From contig NC_003071.7 in NCBI RefSeq assembly GCF_000001735.4, forward strand, positions 13,695,151 to 13,759,150: a stretch of 64,000 nucleotides of DNA, read 5' to 3'. The position numbers and the translations under genes are program-made. The notes under the pieces were generated by a model. It was not told the origin of the DNA and did not search any database. It saw only the letters and a list, made by a program, of their open reading frames with translations. This document shows, one piece after another, positions 40,639 to 52,580 of the stretch (within the stretch, counting starts at the first letter, position 1; every line of letters starts with the position of its first letter). Source of the stretch: Arabidopsis thaliana (taxonomy: Eukaryota; Streptophyta; Magnoliopsida; Brassicales; Brassicaceae).

Positions 40639-41868
40639 GATTTTTAAAATTTAAGCTTCGTATTTGAATAAGTCCCTCTTAATAATAGTGATTAATTAGT
40701 TGGATTATACATTCTTAAACATTGATGGAATATATAGATTTTAATGTGGTTAAAACAAGAATGTGCATTGTACCAATTGATATTGGTTTTGTGTTGTATC
40801 ACGAGTTCAAACCTACATAATGCATGTTGACAAAAAAAAGTTGTTAATTAAATGATAGTGCAACCGAGTAGGTGGATCCTACAATATTAACATGCTGGCT
40901 ATAGTTGATTTTTTGGGATTCTGAGCAAGAAGTTAGAATTTTAAATTCTATTAAAATTTTATACTAATGTAATGTCTGGTAATGTATAATCTGCGAGAGT
41001 AAATATATTTTCTTAAACGAATGTAGGTGGTAATATTTTTTAATTTATTAACAAAAATGAGTTTAAATAGTGCGACTACCGAGTAAGTACATTAGACTCT
41101 ATAACTTTTAAAATATTAAAAGCAAAATTTTGTGTGTCCAAGAAGGTCATCAGATATTTAAAACTCGATTAAAAACTTTACTAATCTAATGTCAGGTGAT
41201 GCATATCTAGAATGTAAATAGTTTTTCACTAAAGAATATAGATAATAAATTTTCAATTTATTAACAAATAGATAAAGTTTAAATAGTACGACTAACGGAC
41301 TAGGTGGATTCTACAACTTTACGATGTTACCATCGTTGTTTTAGGTTTACAAAAAAGTCGCCGGATATTTAAACTCTATTAAGAACTTTACTAATGTAAT
41401 GTCTAGTAAATGTATTTTCTTTTATCAACGTATGTAAACAAATTTTCAATTAATCAACAAAATAATGTGTTTGTTGTCAAGAAATTTAATTAATCCAATT
41501 CTCAATGACGGAAGATAATTACTACCAGATATCCGGATCTAGCCGAAGTGCCGCTTCATTGACGAGGAAAGTGGGAGGGGATGAAGAATAATTACTTCCC
41601 ATGACAAATCTTAAGCAACTTTTGACCAGTCGGCTCTTCAGGTTAACTGGATTCTCTGTGCATTTGATAACCAACCTCTGTCTCATAGAGAAACTTTTGA
41701 TATGTTTTTTTCAGAGAAGACGAAAAATAAACTAAAGAAACTAAACAGAACAAAATCAATGTTTGGTTGTTTACTTGTATATCAAGAAACAGTATAACTA
41801 GATAATCACAAAAGCAAAACAATAAAATTGGAATTGTTAAAACAAATCTCAAATCAAATCAAGAAACC
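40639..41868. other. Convergent spacer between two ubiquitin-like genes
   Basis: The 3' ends of both genes are here, with a three-copy ~216-bp tandem repeat (separate entry). A less AT-rich patch at 41510-41640 has no assignable similarity. Confidence 0.5.
40850..41495. repeat. Diverged ~216-bp tandem repeat, three copies
   Basis: The landmark CGAGTAGGTGG (variants CGAGTAAGTAC, GGACTAGGTGG) occurs at about 40865, 41080 and 41297. Each is followed at the same offset by a ATTCTATTAA-like block, ACTAATGTAATGTCTGGT (variants at 41191 and 41391) and TTTTCAATTTATTAAC-type sequence. Copies differ at many positions and by small indels, so the array is old. No terminal inverted repeat or coding potential was found. 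Confidence 0.7.
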
Positions 41869-42396
41869 CTAATTTTCTTGTTTATTATCTGCTTCTTCAA
41901 CCTCTCTTGCTTCCTCTTTAACATACTTTGCTTCACCATCCTTCTCCTTCTCCTTCTCTTCTTCATCTTCTTCTACTTTCACATCTCTATCTTCTTCTTC
42001 ATCTTTCATCGCTTGATCTTCCTCTTCACCGTCTATTTTTGCCTTTTCGACTTCTTCTTCGTTTCCTCTTCCACTCTCTGCTTCCGAAGAAACCTCCTCC
42101 ATAGGATCATCATCATCTTCTCCTTTAGATCTCTCTTCCTTAGAAACCAAATCAGGATGCTTAAAGAACAAATAGATATGAGAATCTTCTCCCACTCCTA
42201 AATCTCTCAACATCATGTCATCTTCATCCTCCATCACCAATCTTCTCGTCTCTTCATCTCCAATGACAAGTATCAAACGCGTCACCGGCAATTTCACCTC
42301 CACCGCGATCTTCTCCTTCATTTGCTTGACCGTCGCATCTTCACTCACGTCCGTATCTATAAATGTTCCCGTTATTATCTCCACACTCACCTTCAT
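41869..42396 (-). CDS. Ubiquitin-like domain protein with acidic tail
   Basis: A single exon of 175 residues. Residues 1-77 form a ubiquitin-like domain (MKVSVEIITGTFIDTDVSED, VKQMKEKIAVEVKLP, then LVIGDEETRR and LRDLGVGEDSHIYLFF). Residues 85-175 are a highly charged Glu/Asp/Lys-rich tail with no hydrophobic or structured segments, coded by long GAA/GAG runs that appear as CTT/TTC runs on the + strand. There is no Gly-Gly end. The domain belongs to the same broad family as the convergent neighbour at 39790-40638, so the two may be old local duplicates. Function unknown. Confidence 0.83.
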   Translation of the reverse strand: MKVSVEIITGTFIDTDVSEDATVKQMKEKIAVEVKLPVTRLILVIGDEETRRLVMEDEDDMMLRDLGVGEDSHIYLFFKHPDLVSKEERSKGEDDDDPMEEVSSEAESGRGNEEEVEKAKIDGEEEDQAMKDEEEDRDVKVEEDEEEKEKEKDGEAKYVKEEAREVEEADNKQEN

Positions 42397-42850
42397 TGTT
42401 TAATATCTCTCTCCACCAAATCTTATGATTGTGATTGTTGAGACAAATATTCATATCTTTTTTTCTATTGTTACTTTTTTCGTTTTTTGGTTATTTTATT
42501 TTTTTGGCAATGGTTTTTTTTTTTGTTTTAAGATCTTGCTATGTATGAAAACATGAACTAACCAAACACAACGCATGCGATTTTCGTTTTCAATTCAATG
42601 TATCAAATATCGGATACCGTGTTTGATTTTATGGAAATTATTATCTTGTTTTATTTCAATTTCGTTGCGGATATCTTGCAACAAGATTTTGTTTTACATA
42701 TTTTGACTAAGTAGGATCCTTCAACAAATCTATCCTCAAGTTTAGGGAACTAATTAACAAAAATATTTAGGGAACTATATGATGATCATATTCATACATT
42801 TCTATATAGAATTTGTCTCTAATATTTACGAAAAAGAAACATAATTAGGG

Positions 42851-42960
42851 TAATCACTCTGGTTTTTGTAAGTAATCCTCATAACGAATTTATCCAAAAT
42901 ACACTTAATCACTCTGGTTTTTGTAAGTAATCCTCATAACGAATTTATCCAAAATACACT
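42851..42960. repeat. Perfect 55-bp tandem duplication
   Basis: Two identical adjacent copies, 42851-42905 and 42906-42960, each starting TAATCACTCTGG and ending CAAAATACACT. No mismatch was seen, so the duplication is recent or sequence-corrected. Confidence 0.92.
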
Positions 42961-44904
42961 TATAAAATTTTGTTTAACAACCAAAGGATCGACTCCACTT
43001 TTGCGCCTACCACATTACGAAAGTCAAGATGAGTTTATGACTTGGGCTAATTAATGGGCTCTTCTCCATATTTAACAAAGGCTTTTATTCAGGGGGCTTA
43101 CGATATTAAGAGAATCGTTTTTTGCCATTAATTAATATTTCAATCTGTTATTAATTGGTTACCCCAGTTGTTTAAGCCATATTAAAATATTCGATATGTG
43201 GTAAGGTAGGAAGTTGTGTTATTACACTATTGCACTCGTACTTACTTAAATGTAGATATGGGATATACAGTACTACTTATCTAGTGGGTTTAAGGTTGGA
43301 TCACTAATATGTATGAAGTTGAATTAATTCGTTTTTAATATTGTGATTTAATTTATATAAGGTTTGGTCTTAAAACATGCATGATTACTTCAAAATATTC
43401 TCTAATCAAAATTTGACAGTAATTCTAATGCAGCTTGGATATATAAAGTTGTATAAGCTATATGATTTTATGTTGTAAATGATATTTTTTTCTCGAATAA
43501 ACTACAGTTTTCAAACCCGTAAGAAATTGATTTGCACAAAACCATAACATGAAAAGTAGTGGTTGTGAGTTTTGGATGAGACCTCCTCAGAATCCTCAAA
43601 AATTAATTGGTTTAAACTATATTGTATCATGCAACTTTGTATGAATACTTTATTGTGGTCTAATGATTGATAATTTGTAATGTAAGTTAGAATCTGAAAC
43701 ATTGGGAACAGTTGAAAATGCAGATATATCCAAAATTTCTACAAATCATAGTTTGCCATCTTGAACAGTTGAAATTGTAACGTCTTTTGGTTTGCCTACG
43801 TCATATTTACTTAAAAAAAACAATTATATAAGGGAAAATATATTATCAATAAAAGCTACTTTTGGATTTATATCTTAATAAGGATAACAACTCAAAGGTG
43901 TAAATCAGACATTTTGTAATTGCAATGAGTACATGAAACCGTAAAACATAAAACGCCAAAAAAGGAGCCAAAAAAAAATCTATATCTGACACGTGTACAA
44001 GCAAGCATGCTTGTTCCGTGAAGGTGCAAGATAAAACCAGAAACGACAGACTGTTTAGTGTGTAATAAAGGGAAATTAGTGTAAAAAACAAAACTAAATT
44101 TGAATGTAACCAAAAAGGTTAAATATTGTTAGGGCCATAAACTGTTTAGCAGTCAAATACGTAACGTGCTTTCCGTTACCATTGGACCCATTTCATTTCT
44201 TAACTTGGTTTGCAGAACTGGTTGTTTCACGAGTTGGGTTTAGTGACACTTATCGATAAAGACAAAGAGATTTTAAATTCTTAAACAAAAAAATAGATTT
44301 TGGTTTTTCAACCAGCTGCTTACACTTTTCACTATAGTCTATAAGATTTTTATCTCCTAATTTTATGGATTTAATTTTGATTTTCTTGAATATTAAACTT
44401 ATATTGTGTTCTGAAGTATGAGAAATATAGTGACTATAAGTTTTGAGTGATATGATACTATGTTAGGTTAATTTAGATTACCAAATAATGGAACCAATTA
44501 TGTTATAGACTATTTTTAAAGTATGTATAGTTTTGAATGATATGAAATTTCACATAAAAACTAAATTTTTATTTTTGATCATAAATTTAAATAATTGTTT
44601 CAAGTTTGACTATTATGATTAATTCTTAGGTCAAACTTATTTTAGATGACAAAATCCTAAAAATAATTATATGACCGGCGACTAGAATTTGTACTTTTGG
44701 TTCTTATGTTCTATCTAGTGTCAGTCGTTACGTCACTATCCATATTTAAAAATGTATATTGAACATATTGATAGAAAAATAATTGACTAATGACTAACTA
44801 TGTTTAAGGATATTTTGGATAATGTATTGACTAGCTATTAAAGTTAGTTAAATAAATTTTACCAAATTATTATCTATTGATATTTGAATATGTTTAATAA
44901 ATAG

Positions 44905-45130
44905 TAGTAACGATCGATCGAGTCAGTAATTCTATTTTGGACCTTTCTTATTTTTTTGTTCCGCCGACTTTTTTCTTTCTTATTATAAATGATCGATCTA
45001 GTCAATAATTATTTTCTAGTTTTTTCTTTATTTTGCTCACTTTATATGTGTATAACGATCTATATAGTTAATAAAAGCATAGATTTGTCGTTTCTGTATT
45101 TTTATTCCGTACATCTCATATCTACAAATA
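44905..45130. repeat. Diverged GATCGATC-type short tandem repeat
   Basis: Three successive ~70-bp segments each open with an AACGATC(G/T)AT(C/A)(G/T)AGT-like word followed by AATAATT, TTTT-rich sequence and a pyrimidine stretch (starting near 44909, 44988 and 45055). A related word, CTAGATCGATTAATA, recurs in inverted sense near 45141. Possibly a relic of a Helitron-type element; not proven. Confidence 0.4.
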
Positions 45131-45696
45131 GTATTATTAACTAGATCGATTAATATTACAAATCTTCTAACATTCAAAAATCAATTGATGGTAATCATTA
45201 TCAAAACAACTAATTATACTTGAATTTTTTTCTATGATAATATGTTATAAACTCTTATCTTATTTTACTCTTTCCTAAACTATTTGATGGTCCATTTCAC
45301 TATGAAATTCAAATCTTAAAATTGAAATAATCTTACATTATTTCTCCTAGGCTCATACCATATAAGCATAATATTTTATAGAAATCTTTGTTTCAAATTA
45401 AAAATTTTAAAATGACTAAATTAAATATACCAAAAATGGTTAAAAATATTTCAATGACATTAAATCTAAATTTTATTATATTTCTCTTTTAATGGAGAAA
45501 ACTTAATTTAGTTTTTTATTTATTTAATTAGAATTATGTAATAATACTATAAACGTATCTGGAAAACCAATTGAATTGAGACACATGGATGGAAAGATAG
45601 AATCTACTTTTTTTATTATTTATCTTTTTAACGTGTAGCTTTCTCTCCCTCTTCTTCCAGAGTGTAGGGTTAAGTAAGTGTCTCTCCCTCTCTACC

Positions 45697-45703
45697 TATA
45701 AAT
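45697..45703 (+). promoter_or_regulatory. TATA box of HDG3
   Basis: CTATAAATATGTG follows a CTCTCC-rich stretch and precedes an A/C-rich putative start site near 45730. The distance to the HDG3 ATG (~1.5 kb) requires a long leader with an intron. Confidence 0.55.
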
Positions 45704-45729
45704 ATGTGTGTGTAAACCACTCAATTCAC

Positions 45730-47257
45730 TCGCACTCTCAGCACTTTCATTTACCTCTCAAAACTGCTTCATAAAACCTCGATACCATCTAAGAGTTACT
45801 CCCATATTTCATCGCCCATGTAATACACCAACCATTCATTGATTTTCTCATTAATCTCAAATATATCATTGGATTCAACCTTTTCATTCGATTGAATTTC
45901 GTTGCACCATATCCTCTGTATATATAAAAATATCGAGTTATCAGTAGCATATTTGTTGTATCTGTCATATACATCAAATGATGAACTGATTCTTGTATAT
46001 CTTTCTACTGGGAACGAAATTTTGTTTTAATATTTTTTTTCGTTTTTGTAGAAAAGAGTGAGCCAAAGATATACGGAGGGATAGATCAAGCTAGCAAAGG
46101 AACGAAAAACATAAAAAAGATTTGATTTTTCTGAGTTTATCACAGCCAAAACTTCAAAAGGTATTGTTGGATCTCTTCGTTATCCTTTGTATTTTATGTT
46201 TATGTTCTTAATAATGCATCTACGATTATATACTTTATATCCTACCAAATACAAAGATGATAACAAATAGTGGGAAAATTTTAATACATCACACACAATT
46301 ATTCTTTGCTGCTTGGTCGGAACATATACAGATGATACTCTGACTCATACCATTTTTTTTTTTTTTTGGTCTCTTCCTGTATACAAAAATTGATAATATA
46401 TCTGAAGGGAGAAAATAAATGTTGAGTGGGAGATCTTTACAAAACTAATTTTAAATCTATCAATTTTTTTAAAAAAATATTGTTTGATTAAAAAATAAAA
46501 TAATAATAAGTCTATCTTCGATCTACTCTTTTTTTTTTTTTTTTTTTTCGATCTACTTATATATGGTGATTTTATTTGTTTTGGGCAAATGAATCCAACA
46601 GTTCTCTTTTTGTATTCTCTTCCTCTATAGTCCCTCCTTGTTCTATATTTAGATCTATAAATTGTGAAATCCTGGAATTAAAGAACAATTAAATCAAACT
46701 TCTAAAAACTAATCTCGGAGAGTTCATAAAGTTGATCTCCGGTTAGGGCTTGTTTCTTAATTCATGTTCTTTGCAAAATATTTTTGGGGTTAATTTAATA
46801 GTCTATATATATATAATTCATTTTGTTTGGGTTGATTATTTGTTAATCTCTACTGGTGGGTTTTTTTTATTCCAAGTTTCCAACTATCATCCTCAATTAC
46901 TTTGTCTTTTTTTTTTTTGTCTGTTTCTCTTTTATCTATAAGATCTTCTAGAAAAAGAAAATAAAGATAAAAAATTGGTTGACTTGGAAAAGCAAACTTT
47001 TTGTTGTCAGGAATTTAGTGAAAGAGAGTGTACTGTTTTGTCTGACTGCAAAAATCCAAATCTTGGAAAAAAATCCTTTTTGATTCTTGTACTCAAGAAG
47101 AAAAGAAAAGAAAAAGAAACCTTTTTCACAAACCCTAATTTCTAGATCTTATGAATTCTTATCATTTTATATCCCTCTAATTTGATGTAACTCATGATAT
47201 TTTCTATTTCAACTCTCAGATCTTTAGAATCCCAAAGAAAAGAAAACAACAACAAAA
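45730..47257 (+). other. HDG3 5' leader with probable intron
   Basis: A CT-rich leader is followed by a likely donor CAAAAG|GTATTG at about 46160 and a likely acceptor ACTCTCAG at about 47219, close to the ATG at 47258. HD-ZIP IV genes commonly have such leader introns. Splice sites are predicted by eye. T-runs lie at 46346-46368 and 46530-46548. Confidence 0.45.
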
Positions 47258-50200
47258 ATGTCTCAGTCAAACATGGTACCAGTGGCTAACAACGGAGACA
47301 ACAACAACGACAACGAAAACAACAACAACAACAACAACAATGGTGGAACTGACAACACTAATGCTGGAAATGATTCTGGAGATCAAGATTTCGACAGTGG
47401 GAATACCTCAAGTGGCAATCATGGAGAAGGGTTGGGAAACAATCAAGCTCCTCGTCATAAGAAGAAAAAATACAATCGTCACACCCAACTTCAGATTTCG
47501 GAGATGGAAGCGTAATTTTTCTTCATTTCTTTAAATAACTCAACTTCTATCTAGCTAGATCAGTACTAAGTTATTTATAATCATTTCACATCTCTCCTTT
47601 TTCTTTTTCTTTTATGTGTTGAATAGTTTCTTCAGAGAGTGTCCTCACCCAGATGACAAACAAAGGTACGACCTTAGCGCTCAATTGGGATTGGACCCTG
47701 TTCAGATCAAATTCTGGTTCCAGAACAAACGCACTCAAAACAAGGTACGTATATATGTAATAAATTTCTCACAATCTCACACATATTTTCTGTATGTATA
47801 TATAGGCATGAGTTGGCTTGAATAATTCTTGGTATATAAGTCTAGAGTATGATGGTTCCACATATATATTATTTGTTGAATTGTAGTAAGATTTTTGTGA
47901 AATAAATGAAATCAAGTGTTTTTTTTTTGTTGTCTTTTTTCCGTAAGAGAATATTATAATAACATTTTGAAACGTGTGGAACAACACAACGTTTTTGCAC
48001 AGGTGTATATATCTGTAGACGAAGTGTGTGTGTTTGTGAACGCAATTAATACGACATTTGTTTATTCTTTATTCACTTGAAACCAAAAAGCTCATTTTAA
48101 ATTTGCTGCTTCCATATCCAATGATAACGACTTAATTAGTTGTTTTTTCAGTTAAGTTGAAATATACTAAGAACTTTTGTTTTGTTTTGCAGAATCAACA
48201 AGAACGCTTTGAGAACTCAGAACTTCGGAATCTGAACAACCACCTTAGGTCTGAAAATCAGCGGTTACGAGAAGCTATTCATCAAGCCTTATGCCCTAAG
48301 TGTGGAGGCCAAACTGCAATTGGCGAAATGACCTTCGAAGAGCACCATCTTCGCATCCTCAACGCTCGTTTGACTGAAGAGGTACTAGATTTGAACTAGA
48401 GCATTTCTATTATGTAAATGTAAATGTTCATAACAATTGCACATTGACTATTTCAATGAATATGAAAGTAACACTTCAAAAATGATTAAACAAGTTGTAT
48501 TTCTTGTTTTGTGGGTTATAGATCAAGCAACTTTCCGTGACAGCGGAAAAGATATCAAGGCTTACGGGGATACCAGTAAGGAGCCATCCCCGTGTGTCTC
48601 CTCCTAATCCTCCTCCAAATTTCGAGTTCGGGATGGGATCTAAGGGAAATGTCGGAAACCACTCGAGGGAAACCACTGGACCTGCAGATGCTAATACCAA
48701 GCCGATCATCATGGAGTTGGCATTTGGAGCCATGGAGGAGCTCTTGGTGATGGCTCAAGTGGCTGAACCACTGTGGATGGGAGGATTTAATGGCACTAGC
48801 TTAGCTTTGAACTTGGATGAATACGAAAAGACGTTTCGCACGGGTCTCGGTCCTAGACTTGGCGGGTTTCGAACCGAGGCATCCAGGGAAACTGCACTCG
48901 TGGCAATGTGTCCTACTGGCATTGTTGAAATGCTCATGCAAGAGGTAAATTAATCAATCAAATTATATGATCATAATTAATCCTTTTATATAGTATACTA
49001 TAACATATATTAGGTCAGGTGTGTAATTAATGACCTGTATTTGCAGAATCTGTGGTCAACAATGTTTGCCGGAATTGTTGGTAGAGCCAGGACTCATGAA
49101 CAGATAATGGCTGATGCTGCTGGAAACTTCAATGGAAATCTCCAAATAGTAAGTCTTCTACACTAATATAGAGTTATACAAAGAAAAAAAACAATACTTG
49201 TTTGATATATAAAAGTTTAACCAATTAATATTGTTCTTATTCATAGATGAGTGCTGAGTACCAAGTGCTTTCCCCGCTAGTCACAACCCGCGAAAGCTAC
49301 TTCGTCCGCTACTGTAAGCAACAAGGAGAGGGTTTGTGGGCGGTGGTCGATATTTCCATCGACCATCTCCTCCCAAACATCAACCTAAAATGTCGCCGCC
49401 GACCCTCTGGATGTCTGATTCAAGAAATGCATAGTGGTTACTCCAAGGTATGTAACTTATTGTTACATTATGGTTATTTTTGTGTATCATCATATAATTT
49501 ATATTTTAAATGATGTTTTTTTTTTTGTTTTTTTGGTTTGAAAAAGGTTACATGGGTGGAACATGTGGAAGTAGATGATGCAGGAAGTTACAGCATCTTT
49601 GAGAAATTAATCTGTACTGGTCAAGCTTTTGCTGCTAACCGCTGGGTTGGTACATTGGTACGCCAGTGTGAGCGGATATCTAGCATCTTGTCGACAGATT
49701 TTCAATCTGTCGATTCCGGTGATCACATAAGTAAACTCATTACCAAATTTTGCTTCATATGGAAAATGTATTCTCTGTTTTCTTTTCTTAAACGTTTTGT
49801 GATGTTTTGCAGCGCTAACTAACCATGGAAAGATGAGCATGCTGAAGATAGCTGAGCGGATTGCGAGAACCTTCTTTGCTGGAATGACCAATGCGACGGG
49901 GTCTACAATATTTTCTGGTGTTGAAGGAGAAGATATCAGAGTGATGACAATGAAGAGCGTGAATGATCCAGGAAAGCCTCCCGGTGTCATTATTTGTGCA
50001 GCCACTTCCTTTTGGCTTCCTGCTCCTCCTAACACTGTCTTTGACTTCCTCAGAGAGGCTACTCACCGACACAATGTATACGTACTTACTTACTACTTAG
50101 GACAGGACTTCCTTTTTTTTTTATGTTCTTTATATAACATGTTTTGAGATATGTATCTGCAGTGGGATGTTCTCTGCAACGGAGAGATGATGCACAAGAT

Positions 50201-50690
50201 AGCAGAGATTACGAATGGGATAGACAAAAGGAACTGTGCAAGTTTACTCCGGGTATAAAATACCTAACTTGTATTTTGGAAAATGTGATATATATTATAT
50301 CTTTTGGTCTGTGACTGATGTTATTATTGGTTACAGCATGGACACACTAGCAAGAGCAAGATGATGATAGTTCAAGAGACTTCTACTGACCCAACAGCTT
50401 CATTTGTGCTTTATGCGCCTGTTGATATGACATCAATGGATATTACTCTCCATGGAGGTGGTGATCCTGACTTTGTGGTGATCCTGCCTTCTGGTTTTGC
50501 TATTTTTCCAGATGGTACGGGTAAGCCTGGAGGAAAAGAAGGAGGATCACTTTTGACCATTTCCTTCCAAATGCTGGTTGAGTCAGGTCCTGAGGCTAGG
50601 CTGAGTGTTAGCTCTGTTGCAACTACTGAGAATCTGATTCGTACAACCGTGCGGAGGATCAAAGATTTGTTTCCTTGTCAGACTGCTTGA
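47258..50690 (+). CDS. HDG3: HD-ZIP class IV transcription factor HOMEODOMAIN GLABROUS 3
   Basis: Ten exons: 47258-47511, 47627-47744, 48193-48381, 48522-48944, 49047-49148, 49247-49447, 49547-49730, 49813-50075, 50163-50252, 50337-50690; 725 residues. An Asn-rich N-terminus (poly-Asn near 18-28) and acidic Gly/Ser region precede the homeodomain (about 66-125, ending in the recognition helix [13 protein letters not shown]). The leucine-zipper-loop region spans about 126-190 with the CPKCGG pair. A START domain (about 245-475) and a C-terminal START-adjacent domain follow. It should bind L1-box DNA in epidermal and endosperm cells. HDG3 is reported as paternally expressed in endosperm in some accessions, depending on methylation of a 5' transposon fragment. 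A five-copy minisatellite follows the stop. Confidence 0.95.
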
Positions 50691-51641
50691 ACCACCCCCA
50701 TTTCGGTAATCTATTGGAGAGCTTCAAAAGGGGAGGAGTCAAGAACGAACCTCAAGGAGATTGGTTTTTTACGAGGTTCGGGATTTGACTAGCCCTGGAA
50801 TAAACCCATTCAAGATGGAAAAAACAACTATCTTTTCCTTTCATTTGAGTCTTTTGTTTCCTTGTCATTGTTTGGACTTGGAACCTTTTGCTATTTCAGT
50901 TGAGTCTTTGGTTTCCTTGTCATTGTTGGACTTGGAACCTTTTGTTATTTCATTCGAGTCTTTGGTTTCCTTGTCATTGTTGGACTTGGAAACCTTTTGT
51001 TATTTCAGTTGAGTCTGTTTGTTTCCTTGTCATTGTTGGACATGGAACCTTTCGTTGTTTCAGTTGAGTCTGTTTGTTTCCTTGTCATTGTTGGACTTGG
51101 AAACCTTTATGAAGTTATTGAGTACTCTTTTTCTCTATTTGAGTTTCAAATTTGTTTTTTGTTTTCTTTCTATTGACTTTAGATCTTCTTCTAGAGTATG
51201 GATATTTCTTTTGTATTGTTTTTGTTGTCTATTTCTGTAGTTTGGTTTATCAAAACTTCACACCTTTTCTTCCCAAGACTCTCTGTTTTGCAAGAGAGCT
51301 TAAAGAGTTTTTGGCTGTTGCGCGTTGCCTATGGTTTTAGATTGACCAAACCCAACAAGACTAAGAAATCTGTGCTGAACATGTAGACCTTTTGGGAATG
51401 GGAATCACAACGTGTGATTTGTCAAGACCCAACAATGTAGACCTTTTGGTGAAGTGAACTGTAAAATATTTTCAGTTTAACTTCATTTAATTTCAAACAA
51501 GAACACAGATGACATGATATTGCTAAAAAAACAGGAAGAATACATCACAAAGGTTCAAAATTTTCTGTTTGAAAAGCCAAATCCACCTATAGCAGAAATT
51601 CTCAGAGTCAAAAGATACACTTGCTGATCATCAAGTGTACC
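50691..51641. other. Convergent 3' spacer HDG3 / EXPERA gene
   Basis: HDG3 3' untranslated sequence with the minisatellite, then T-rich sequence and the 3' region of the gene at 51642-52580 on the other strand. No additional gene seen. Confidence 0.55.
50843..51112 (+). repeat. 55-bp minisatellite in the HDG3 3' region, five copies
   Basis: GAGTCT starts each unit at 50847, 50902, 50956, 51011 and 51066 (spacing 55, 54, 55, 55). The shared core is TTTCCTTGTCATTGTTGGAC followed by TTGGAACCTTTTG. Copies differ by single bases and one-base indels. It begins ~150 bp after the stop codon and is probably transcribed in the 3' untranslated region. Confidence 0.9.
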
Positions 51642-52580
51642 TCAAGCACGCTTTCTCCTGGCCAAAATAGCAGGTCTCTTGCCAACAGCTCCACCACTTT
51701 TGTTGGATTGAGAAAGAAGACCACGAAGAAGAGCTAGAATACCAACACCCATGAATGGCACATACATCATCAACAATTTCTCAGATGCCTTCCCTGATCC
51801 TATCATCTCTCCCAGTATAGCAGCCTAATAAGTAATGAATACTCAATATCAGATTCTTCATCACAAGGCATATTAGCAATGAATGCGGAAAGATTCACAT
51901 TGCAGAACAATAAGTATAAGTTCGATAACGTTACTAATTCTAATAACCATGAAACTAGTCATTCAACATAGTAGAAACTCAAAATCTCTCTCCCTCATCA
52001 ACATACAATGTTGTGATTTTAGGGAACCAAATGAAATCTTGAATCAAGCATTATACAAATTTCACTAGTCTGCTCCTAGTTCATACTTTGTAATGGTCCA
52101 GTTTCACAGACTTTAACATTGATCACCAATAATCATTTCTCCTATAATCTTCATTAATCTCAGATTTCAGATCCATAAATCAACAAAATCTTACTCTAAA
52201 TCAAACACGTTATATCCAAATTGATCAGAAACAGCGAGATTAAGATCTAAATGTACCATAGAAGTCACGACGGAAGCTCCGTACACCATTGAGGTGGTAC
52301 CAAACCACGATTTCCCAGCGAGAATTGCGTAGACGTTGACGATTGAGAGCGGCCAAAGAAGCAAAAGCTCATGCCAGACGAGTCCGACTAGGAAATGCGG
52401 CTTCTCTTTGACTAGATAATCTCCAAATTCATCAATGTACCAGCGATTCAGATCGACGATAAACGCCGGGAAGATATCGCCGGGAAGACTCGTTTGACCG
52501 TCGATAAGCGGCGCAATTACCGCCATGAGAGCAAAGTATAAGAAGAGAACCGCATCGATCAACTTGCAAAATGCTCCCAT
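51642..52580 (-). CDS. EXPERA-domain (TMEM97/sigma-2 receptor-like) membrane protein
   Basis: Two exons, 52257-52580 and 51642-51824, give 168 residues. Four hydrophobic segments are visible (about 7-26, 62-85, 95-112 and 122-143). The opening KLIDAVLFLYF followed by PLIDGQ, with Asp 27 after the first helix, and later HFLVGLVWHELLLLWPL fit the EXPERA/TMEM97 pattern. Human TMEM97 is an ER/lysosomal sterol-related protein; in plants the role is not settled. The C-terminus is basic (ARRKRA), consistent with the ER. There is no signal peptide apart from the first helix. It is transcribed away from GLR3.5 in the same direction. Confidence 0.85.

Larger units (their letters stand above)
42397..45696. 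other. AT-rich region upstream of HDG3
   Basis: There are no convincing genes. It contains a perfect 55-bp tandem duplication at 42851-42960, a cluster of GATCGATC-rich diverged short repeats at about 44905-45130, and long AT-rich tracts. Short open frames on both strands (for example 43846-44113, minus) look like chance. Published work on HDG3 places a methylated Helitron fragment 5' of this gene in Col-0; I could not identify its ends by eye. Confidence 0.5.

Noticed and set aside
41878-42201. Plus-strand Phe/Leu/Ile-rich frame opposite the acidic-tail UBL gene
   Set aside because: It is the antisense shadow of GAA/GAG codon runs in the minus-strand gene.
43247-43254. TAAATGTA, an L1-box match upstream of HDG3
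   Set aside because: It is an 8-bp AT-rich word ~2.5 kb from the putative transcription start and is expected by chance in DNA of this composition.
49683-49700. TTGTCGACAG in an HDG3 exon as a second ZDRE
   Set aside because: It fails the consensus at both outer positions (T instead of R, G instead of Y) and lies in coding sequence.
50761-51012. Open frame over the HDG3 downstream minisatellite encoding a Leu/Ser repeat
   Set aside because: The frame is open only because the repeat lacks stops in that phase; it starts at a non-ATG codon in the 3' region and has no protein similarity I can see.
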